Shown here one piece after another: positions 58,324-64,000 of a stretch of DNA of 64,000 nucleotides. Location: assembly GCF_017996735.1 (NCBI RefSeq), contig NZ_JAGOGJ010000007.1, positions 52,544 through 116,543 on the forward strand. The letters are read 5' to 3'. This DNA is from Niveispirillum sp. Lineage in GTDB: Bacteria; Pseudomonadota; Alphaproteobacteria; Azospirillales; Azospirillaceae. The notes below the pieces were generated by a model. The model did no database searches. It was not told where the DNA came from and saw only the letters and a list, made by a program, of their open reading frames with translations. Numbering within the stretch: position 1 is the first letter of the stretch; every line of letters begins with the position of its first letter. Position numbers and translations under genes: made by a program.

Positions 58324-58728
58324 ATGGCTACGATATTCGTCGCGCGCAGCGCCAATCTTTGCCAGTGGGGCTCGGATGTCGGGCTTGGCAAGAATTTGTT
58401 CAAGGTCGGGCTTTGCGATGGTGATCCGGCCCCGCTGCTGGCGGAAGGGTTCGCCGGGGAGAAGGACTGGACCCTGGTCAAGAAACAGGCCGATGTGGAG
58501 GTGACGGAGGAGCAGGTGCTGGAGCGCCTGTCCAAGCGGCAGAAGCGGGTCGACCCCACCTATTACCCCCGGATCAAGGGGGAGACGATGCTGTACAAGG
58601 TCGTCGATACGGATGTGCAGCGTCATATCGTTCTGGCCCGCGCCATGGAAGGGGAGAGCGAGCGCGCCGCCATCAAGCTGAAGGTCGCCGATTATGCCAC
58701 CTACCTGATCAGCAATGCCCTGCGCTGA
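58324..58728 (+). CDS. Conserved-looking protein of unknown function
   Basis: This 134-residue protein is not recognised with certainty. The N-terminal part, FVARSANLCQWGSDVG followed by KNLFKVGLCDGD, is reminiscent of the first strands of GIY-YIG/T5orf172-like domains (a short YxA/VARS strand then KVG), but the catalytic pattern of a nuclease is not evident. The C-terminal half is helical and basic (LERLSKRQKRVDP). ATG 58324 is used; its ribosome binding site is AAGGACC. The stop codon lies within CTGATACC, the end of a small palindromic relic described at 58725-58763. Confidence 0.55.
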   Translation: MATIFVARSANLCQWGSDVGLGKNLFKVGLCDGDPAPLLAEGFAGEKDWTLVKKQADVEVTEEQVLERLSKRQKRVDPTYYPRIKGETMLYKVVDTDVQRHIVLARAMEGESERAAIKLKVADYATYLISNALR

Positions 58729-58763
58729 TACCGGCGGCCCAGAAGTTTGACCGACGGCATCAG
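58725..58763. repeat. Short palindromic relic of family B ends
   Basis: CTGATACCG and CGGCATCAG enclose 21 bases that include TTTGACCGACGG, related to the end hairpin of the family B element. It is 39 bp long. Its first bases contain the stop TGA of the preceding gene. Confidence 0.6.
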
Positions 58764-58849
58764 TTCGCTTGGTCTTGGGATTCCGTTGATTAAGGAACTG
58801 TCCGGACTGTACAAATCCAGGGCAGGCATTGGCGCGGGGGGAACAAGCG

Positions 58850-61432
58850 GTGCAGAAGGTGGGCGTCTCTCAGAATATGTTGGCGGAGTTGAACGCCGCC
58901 AAGCAGTTGCACATGGCGGGCAAGATCGCAGAGGCGGAAACCCGCTATCGTACCCTGCTGGCCCGCAATCCCAACCTGCATGACGCCCTGCACCCGCTGG
59001 GCATCGCCTTGCAGCAGCTTGGCCGCCATGCCGAGGCAGAGGCTGTCATTTCCCGCTGGCTGGTACAGTCGCCGCGCGACTATGACGCGCTGGTCAATCA
59101 GGGCAATTCGCTGTCGGCGTTGGGCCGGCCGGCGGAGGCTGGTGCCGCCTATCAGAAGGCATTGGCTGTGCGGCCACAATCGGGCGAGGTCCGCTGCTTT
59201 CTGGCCAATACCCAATATATGCAGGGCGACGTCGCGCGGGCGGAGGAGAATTACCGCCTGGCCCTGAAGGACCATCCGACCCTGGCCGTCGGGCTGTTCA
59301 ATCTGGCCAACCTGCTCTGCGATACGGGCCGGGCCGAGGAGGGTATCCGGTATTACGAGGAGGTGCTGCGCCACCACCCCGACATGATCGAGGCCATGGT
59401 CAATCTGGGCAACCAGTTCGCAAAGCGGGGCCGGGGCGAAGAGGCCCTGAAACTGTTGCGCGAAGCCGTCAGGAAGCGCCCCACCATGCCAGAGGCGCTG
59501 GTCAATCTGGGCATCGCCATCTATGACCAGGAAGGGGATCTGGAAGGGGCGGAGCACTGCTTCGCCGAGGCGGTGAAGGTGGCGCCCACCTATCGCGACG
59601 CGTTGAACAATCTGACCAACATCTACATGAACCAGGGCCGGCTGGACGAATCGGAACAACTGGCCCGCCGCATGCTTGAGCTTTTCCCCGACAACCCGAC
59701 GGTGCATGGGACGGCTGCCGGCCTGTTCCTGGTGGCCGGCAAGCTGTTGGAGGGTTGGGGGCATTTCGAATGGCGCTGGCTGCGGCCCAACCTGCCGGTG
59801 CCGCTGCGCGATTTCGGCAAGCCGGAATGGCGGGGGGAGGATATCTCCACCAAGACCATTCTGCTGCATCACGAACAGGGGCTGGGCGACAGTATCCAGT
59901 TCGTGCGCTTCGCCGCCATAATCGCCGCCCGCGCCGGCAAGGTCATCCTGGAGGTGCCGCCCAATCTTCGCGCGCTTTATAGCTGCCTTGAGCAGGTGCC
60001 GGGCGTCACCCTGGCCATCTATGGCGAGCCGTTGCCGCCCTTCGATGTGCATCTGGCCATCATGAGTGTGCCGCATGTCCTGGGTATCACCCTGGACAAT
60101 ATCCCCGCCCCCATCCCCTATCTGTTCGCGGACCCCGAGCGGGTGGAGATGTGGCGCGACCGGTTGCCCAAGGGTGAATTCCGTATCGGCGTCGTGTGGC
60201 AGGGCAAGGCCGGTATCGGTGTCGATCGCGGTCGTTCCTATGGGTTGCGCCATCTGGCCCCAATCGCCCGCATCCCCGGCGTGACGCTGGTCAGCCTGCA
60301 GAAGGGCTACGGCCTGGACCAGTTGGATCACCTGCCCGACGGCATGCAGGTCGTGTCTCTGGGGCCGGATTTCGACAGCGGTCCCGGCGCCTTCCTGGAT
60401 ACCGCCGCCGTCATGCAGCATATGGACCTGATCATCTCCTCCGATACGTCGGTGGCGCATCTGGCCGGTGCCCTGGGCCGGCCGGTCTGGGTCCCGCTGA
60501 AATTCGCCCCCGACTGGCGCTGGCTGATGGAACGGGAGGACAGCCCCTGGTATCCGACCACCATGCGCCTGTTCCGGCAGCGCCGGAATGGCGGCTGGGA
60601 CGGCGTGTTCGAGCGGCTGGCCGAGGCGGTGGCGGCGCTGAAGACGGGTGACCGGTCAATGCTGCTGCCCCCGCCCGCCCCGCCGTCCCGCCCGTCCGCG
60701 GAGGTCAATCACCCCGTGCCGCCACCGCCGCTGCCCCCCGATCGCCCCGCCATCATGCTGGCGTCGGGAGAGATACACCAGACGGGGTCGGACACGGTGC
60801 GTGAGACCGTCACCCGTTACGGCACGCTGCGTCACCCGGCCCGCGACCCGGTGATCGGGCGCAGCCTGGAAGCCTATGGCGAGTGGATGGAGGCCGAACT
60901 GGCCGCCTGCCTCAGCGTCCTGAATCCCGGCGATGTGGTGGTCGAGGCCGGTGCCAATATCGGCACGCATGCGCTTCCCTTGGCCCGCCATTTCACCTTG
61001 CACCTGTTCGAGGGGCAGCCGGCCCTGCGCGGCCTGCTGGCCGACAATCTAGCCGCCAACCAGATCGGGTCCGCGACCTTGCATGAGGGCGACGGCACGG
61101 CCATCGACAGCCTGAACCTTCCCCGCCTGCGCCTGATCAAGGCGGCCCTGGAGGGACGGGAGGTGGAGTTGTTGCGGGGGGCGGCGGATACGATCGCGCG
61201 CTGCCGCCCCTATCTCTATCTGCGGAACGACCGGCCGGAAAGGGAGACGGAACTGGTGTCCTTGCTGCGCAGCCTGGGCTATCGCATGTGGTCGCATCGG
61301 CCCCGCCTGTTCAATCCCGGCAATTTCCGGGGCGAGGCGCAGGACTTTTTCGGCCCCATCGGCACCATCAACCTGCTCTGCGCCCCGCAGGAGAAGGATT
61401 GCGTGGTGGTCGGGCTTCCGCTTGTCACTTGA
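58850..61432 (+). CDS. TPR / glycosyltransferase-like / FkbM methyltransferase fusion protein
   Basis: An 860-residue protein in three parts. Residues about 5-300 are tandem TPR helices (AAKQLHMAGKIAEAETRYRTLL and similar). Residues about 320-605 resemble a GT-B glycosyltransferase of the heptosyltransferase/O-GlcNAc-transferase-like type (LLHHEQGLGDSIQFVRFA near 340, GVVWQGKAG, SLQKG, IISSDTSVAHLAGALGRPVWV). A Pro-rich linker precedes an FkbM-type methyltransferase (about 675-860; EAGANIGTHALPLA at 699). Start GTG 58850 is chosen: GGGGGGA lies 7 bases upstream. TPR proteins of this type modify flagellin or surface glycans in alphaproteobacteria. It stands alone, near pyk, without flagellar genes. 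Confidence 0.85.
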   Translation: MQKVGVSQNMLAELNAAKQLHMAGKIAEAETRYRTLLARNPNLHDALHPLGIALQQLGRHAEAEAVISRWLVQSPRDYDALVNQGNSLSALGRPAEAGAAYQKALAVRPQSGEVRCFLANTQYMQGDVARAEENYRLALKDHPTLAVGLFNLANLLCDTGRAEEGIRYYEEVLRHHPDMIEAMVNLGNQFAKRGRGEEALKLLREAVRKRPTMPEALVNLGIAIYDQEGDLEGAEHCFAEAVKVAPTYRDALNNLTNIYMNQGRLDESEQLARRMLELFPDNPTVHGTAAGLFLVAGKLLEGWGHFEWRWLRPNLPVPLRDFGKPEWRGEDISTKTILLHHEQGLGDSIQFVRFAAIIAARAGKVILEVPPNLRALYSCLEQVPGVTLAIYGEPLPPFDVHLAIMSVPHVLGITLDNIPAPIPYLFADPERVEMWRDRLPKGEFRIGVVWQGKAGIGVDRGRSYGLRHLAPIARIPGVTLVSLQKGYGLDQLDHLPDGMQVVSLGPDFDSGPGAFLDTAAVMQHMDLIISSDTSVAHLAGALGRPVWVPLKFAPDWRWLMEREDSPWYPTTMRLFRQRRNGGWDGVFERLAEAVAALKTGDRSMLLPPPAPPSRPSAEVNHPVPPPPLPPDRPAIMLASGEIHQTGSDTVRETVTRYGTLRHPARDPVIGRSLEAYGEWMEAELAACLSVLNPGDVVVEAGANIGTHALPLARHFTLHLFEGQPALRGLLADNLAANQIGSATLHEGDGTAIDSLNLPRLRLIKAALEGREVELLRGAADTIARCRPYLYLRNDRPERETELVSLLRSLGYRMWSHRPRLFNPGNFRGEAQDFFGPIGTINLLCAPQEKDCVVVGLPLVT

Positions 61433-61436
61433 AGGG

Positions 61437-61460
61437 CGCCTGAAGGTTGAGCTTCAGGCG
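61437..61460 (+). terminator. Hairpin after the TPR-FkbM gene
   Basis: CGCCTGAAG and CTTCAGGCG form a perfect 9-bp stem with a 6-base loop, 4 bases after the stop. No T run follows; it is probably a weak terminator or 3' stabiliser. Confidence 0.5.
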
Positions 61461-61549
61461 GATTGGAGGACGGCGACTGCCGGCCCAGTGCGTAAGGGAG
61501 GTCTTGATGCCGACCACCGGTCAGCATCAAGGATGATGGGTATCATACC

Positions 61550-61706
61550 AATCTCCCTTGATCGTCACCGATCAAGGGAGATTTTGCGTTCCCTCAGACG
61601 CCGGGCGGCGGCATCCGCCGCCTTGGCTCACGGCGCATGTGCGCCGGGCTGGCCGTCGCCAGCCTCCAATCTGCCGAAGGTTTGACCTTCGGCAGATTGG
61701 TATCAG
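61550..61706. repeat. Five-hairpin intergenic element, family B (copy 3, divergent stems)
   Basis: H1 is a 15-bp perfect stem (61550-61583). H2 is GGCGGC-ATCC-GCCGCC (61607-61622). H3 is CGGCGC-ATGT-GCGCCG (61631-61646). H4 is GGCTGGC-CGTC-GCCAGCC (61647-61664). H5 is a 16-bp perfect stem (61666-61700), followed by TATCAG. Loops, order and spacing match the copies at 14.2 and 21.7 kb while the stem sequences differ with compensation. It lies between convergent genes, and the minus-strand stop of pyk is in its final TATCAG. Confidence 0.85.
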
Positions 61707-63115
61707 ATCTTGGCGATACGCAGATTGTTGGTGCTGCCGGACTGGCCGAAGGGGATGCCGGCGACGATGACGATCCGCTCGCCCGGCCGGGCGAATTCTT
61801 CCTTCACGGCCAGGGCGCGGGCGCGATCCACCATTTCCTCATAGGTGCCGACATCGCCGGAATGGATGGCGTGCGCACCCCAGACCAGGGCCAGACGGCG
61901 GGCCACGGCTTCATGCGGGGTGGTGGCCAGCACGGGCACGTCCGGCCGCTTGCGGGCGATACGGGCGACCGTGTTGCCGCTGGCCGTATAGGCGAAGATG
62001 GCGGCGGCATCGATGGTGCCGGCCAGATCGGCGGCGACGCCGGCCACCGCGTGGGAGGGGGTGTGGTCCACTTCCGGTTCCAGCGCGGTAATGATGGGGC
62101 GGTAGGTCGGATGCTTTTCCGTGCTGGCGATGATGCGGCTCATCATCGACACGGCTTCCAGCGGGAACTGACCCGAGGCGCTTTCAGCCGACAGCATGAC
62201 GGCATCGGCGCCGTCATAGACGGCGGTGGCGACGTCGGACGCCTCCGCGCGGGTCGGCGTCGGGCTGGCCACCATGCTGTCCAGCATCTGGGTGGCCACG
62301 ATCACCGGCTTGGCGGCCAGACGGGCGGCGCGCACCAGTTCCTTCTGCCGGCCGGGCACATCCTCATGCGGGATTTCAACGCCCAGATCACCGCGCGCCA
62401 CCATGATGGCGTCCGACAGGCGGATGATATCCTCGATCTTTTCCAGCGCCTGCGGCTTTTCGATCTTCGACACCAGACCGGCCTTGTCGCCGATCAGGCT
62501 CTTGGCCTCGATCACGTCGGACGGGCGCTGCACGAAGGACAGCGCTACCCAATCCACGCCCAGCGACAGGCCGAAGGCCAGATCGGCGCGGTCCTTTTCC
62601 GTCAGCGGCGACAGGTCCAGCGGCGTGCCGGGCAGGTTCACGCCCTTGCGGTTGGAGATGATGCCGCCCACGATGACCTCGGCATTGATCGTGTCGTCGG
62701 TGACGCCGCGCACGCGCACACGCACCCGGCCATCATCGATCAACAGGTCCTGGCCCGGCATGATGGCCTTGAAAATCTCCGGATGCGGCAGGGGGATCGA
62801 CTGTTTGTCGCCCGGTTCCCGGCCCAGCAGGAACTTCACCCGCTCGCCCTTCACCAGTTCTTCCTTGCCGGCGGTCAGGATGCCGATGCGGATCTTCGGA
62901 CCCTGCAAATCCTGCAGGATGGAGATGGGGCGGCCCACTTCCTTTTCCAGCGCGCGGATGGCGGCGTGGACCTTGGCATGGTCCTCGTGGCTGCCATGGC
63001 TGAAATTCAGGCGGAAGACATCGACGCCGGCCAGGAACAGCTCCTTCAGCATTTCCGGCGTATTGCTGGCCGGGCCGACGGTGGCGACGATCTTGGCGTG
63101 GCGGTGACGGCGCAT
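61703..63115 (-). CDS. pyk: Pyruvate kinase
   Basis: A 470-residue enzyme converting phosphoenolpyruvate and ADP to pyruvate and ATP in the last step of glycolysis. The N-terminus KIVATVGPASNTPEMLKEL, the Lys/Asp/Glu cluster in ISILQDLQGPKIRIG, and the active-site IMVARGDLGVEIP are standard. The stop TGA comes from the end of the family B element, so the C-terminal residues may have been set by that insertion. The gene is preceded by an array of repeats at 63308-63464. Confidence 0.96.
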   Translation of the reverse strand: MRRHRHAKIVATVGPASNTPEMLKELFLAGVDVFRLNFSHGSHEDHAKVHAAIRALEKEVGRPISILQDLQGPKIRIGILTAGKEELVKGERVKFLLGREPGDKQSIPLPHPEIFKAIMPGQDLLIDDGRVRVRVRGVTDDTINAEVIVGGIISNRKGVNLPGTPLDLSPLTEKDRADLAFGLSLGVDWVALSFVQRPSDVIEAKSLIGDKAGLVSKIEKPQALEKIEDIIRLSDAIMVARGDLGVEIPHEDVPGRQKELVRAARLAAKPVIVATQMLDSMVASPTPTRAEASDVATAVYDGADAVMLSAESASGQFPLEAVSMMSRIIASTEKHPTYRPIITALEPEVDHTPSHAVAGVAADLAGTIDAAAIFAYTASGNTVARIARKRPDVPVLATTPHEAVARRLALVWGAHAIHSGDVGTYEEMVDRARALAVKEEFARPGERIVIVAGIPFGQSGSTNNLRIAKI

Positions 63116-63307
63116 GGGATGTTCCTTGATGCTCTGGTGGTCCGGTTATCCGGTCGCGGGTGGGCGCGACCTGTCATTGCCGGCACTATAGCACGGCCTG
63201 TCGCGGATTTGACCCCCCCAGTTACAGGAATTCGATGTCAGTTTGGTAATTCAGTTACCTTGCCCGCACCGCGCCGTTACCGGCGATCGGAGGTGGGGCG
63301 GCCAGTG

Positions 63308-63464
63308 CTCCGAATGCGGGGTGACCTGTGAAACATCGTGCGACGGAAATGTCGGATGTTTCGGAGTACGGGGGCAGTCCACTCCGAATGGAAGGACCAA
63401 TGCAACGCCGTGAAACACAGATACCGGGACGTTTCGGAGGGAGCGGCTTCAAGTGCTCCGAATG
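63308..63464. repeat. Tandem 74-bp units with CTCCGAA/TTCGGAG ends upstream of pyk
   Basis: CTCCGAATG occurs at 63308, 63382 and 63456, exactly 74 bases apart. Within the first two units GTGAAACA (63328, 63410) and TTTCGGAG (63359-63366, 63432-63439) also recur, so each unit is closed by the inverted repeat CTCCGAA/TTCGGAG. The 633-base gap between pyk and the next gene (63116-63748) holds this array and the family A pair; no gene was seen in it. Confidence 0.65.
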
Positions 63465-63577
63465 CCGGCAGCACAGCGCACCGGCGGGCCGCATTATAGC
63501 AGGGTGCGATGGGAAAGTCAGCTTTTGGGTGGGGAGTGGGGCATTGGTTGGCGGTGGTGGGGATGGAGGCGTTGTTG

Positions 63578-63730
63578 CCCTCACCCTCCCATTGGCGGGC
63601 GCCAATGGGCCCCTCCCTCTCCCACGTTCGTGGGCGAGGGGCGGAACAATGCCTTATGCGAATTTCAGCCCCTCTCCCGCTTGGCGGGAGAGGGAGGGGC
63701 CCGAGCGCGGCAGCGTTCGGGAGGGTGAGG
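63578..63730. repeat. Paired inverted hairpin repeat, family A (copy 4)
   Basis: Two facing units: 63578-63640 (CCCTCACCCTCCC...GCGAGGG) and 63669-63730 (CCCCTCTCCCGC...GGGTGAGGG). Stems differ from other copies with compensation, for example CCCATTGGC-GGGC-GCCAATGGG. The repeat ends 19 bases before the stop of the minus-strand gene at 63749. Confidence 0.85.
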
Positions 63731-63748
63731 GAGCGACGGCGGGGGTGC

Positions 63749-64000
63749 TTACCCCCGCGCGGGACGACGCAGGAACTCGGGTGTCCAGTCACCGCCGGAC
63801 GCCTCTCCGCCATCACGGGCCGGACGCTGGGGGCGCTGCGGCTTGGCCGCGCTGGCATTGGCCGGGCGGTTTTCGCCCTGCGGCTTGGCGGCGGGGCGGG
63901 AATGCGGCTGCGGCTTGCCCTGCTGGGCGGGGCGCTGGCCCTGACCCTGGGGACGTTGCCCCTGACCCTGCGGGCGCGGGGCCTGGGTGCGGGGCTGCTG
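63749..64000 (-). CDS. C-terminal tail of a Q/R/P-rich protein (partial)
   Basis: The last 83 codons of a minus-strand gene reach the window edge and end in TAA at 63749-63751. The visible part is low-complexity, rich in Gln, Arg, Pro, Gly and Ala, with repeated RPQGQGQ units, and ends in GDWTPEFLRRPARG. Such tails occur on DEAD-box RNA helicases and other RNA-binding proteins of alphaproteobacteria, so a helicase is a possible identity, but no conserved domain is inside the window. Confidence 0.6.
   Translation of the reverse strand, partial: QQPRTQAPRPQGQGQRPQGQGQRPAQQGKPQPHSRPAAKPQGENRPANASAAKPQRPQRPARDGGEASGGDWTPEFLRRPARG

Noticed and set aside
63308..63464. A CRISPR-like array.
   Set aside because: There are only two full units and one partial, 74 bp long, with internal inverted ends and no equal-length unique spacers; no cas genes are present.
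63277..63858. A 193-codon minus-strand open frame upstream of pyk.
   Set aside because: It runs through the 74-bp units, both family A units and the end of the next gene; its sequence simply translates repeats.

Overview
The window is GC-rich (clearly above 60 % by eye) and densely coded. Its gene content fits an alphaproteobacterium of the Rhodospirillales/Azospirillaceae type (Niveispirillum-like). That placement is inferred from gene families and style (AmpR with a class A beta-lactamase, glutathione-dependent formaldehyde oxidation, a GcvA/AmpR-like LysR, TPR-FkbM glycan proteins, palindromic intergenic repeats); no rRNA or tRNA was seen to confirm it. No insertion sequence, prophage or CRISPR array was found.

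Layout. 1-5.0 kb: propionate pathway (end of pccB, pccA, a small membrane protein, methylmalonyl-CoA mutase), turning propionyl-CoA into succinyl-CoA apart from the epimerase, which is not in view. 5.1-14.2 kb: a sugar block with glucokinase, a LacI-type repressor, a glucose/galactose-type MFS carrier, a GPH-type symporter, an exported protein made of two copies of one module, and a secreted GH15 glucoamylase. LacI-type operator candidates lie in front of several of these. 14.4-16.7 kb: a HupE/UreJ-like membrane protein and a degenerate GGDEF protein. 16.8-20.1 kb: an unusual four-gene operon with two paralogous XRE regulators, an acidic protein of unknown function, and a CAP-domain protein ending in four 43-residue repeats. 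20.4-23.4 kb: an O-antigen-polymerase-like protein, a candidate small RNA, and an MFS exporter. 23.5-31.1 kb: a second glycan block (GH97, GH35/DUF5597-like, lipoprotein GH31 with a PA14 insert, SGNH esterase), suggesting breakdown of galactose- and xylose-bearing plant glycans. 31.2-36.0 kb: a TetR-controlled RND efflux pair. 36.1-37.3 kb: small and medium subunits of a molybdenum hydroxylase without the large subunit. 37.3-40.6 kb: lysine catabolism (Lrp, AmaB-type aldehyde dehydrogenase, saccharopine-dehydrogenase-like). 40.7-45.6 kb: hybrid histidine kinase, LysR, glutathione-dependent formaldehyde dehydrogenase and S-formylglutathione hydrolase. 45.6-50.1 kb: ampR/bla, then a solute-binding protein and a GH105 unsaturated glucuronyl hydrolase. 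50.1-56.7 kb: surface polysaccharide genes (rmlCBAD, two glycosyltransferases, Wzz). 56.8-64 kb: a soluble MCP-like sensor, a small unknown protein, a TPR-glycosyltransferase-FkbM fusion, pyruvate kinase, and the tail of a Q/R/P-rich protein.

The strongest unexplained signal lies between the genes. A roughly 150-bp element occurs three times (about 14.2, 21.7 and 61.6 kb), each time between convergent genes. It folds into five consecutive hairpins whose loops are conserved while the stems change with compensating substitutions. A 39-bp relic of its ends follows the gene at 58.7 kb. In two places the element end CTGATACC supplies the stop codon of the neighbouring gene. A second, unrelated paired-hairpin repeat family (about 0.1, 27.4, 44.6 and 63.6 kb) also shows covarying stems and lies between codirectional genes. 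These two families, the XRE operon and the candidate small RNA at 21.9-22.0 kb are the items most worth following up.
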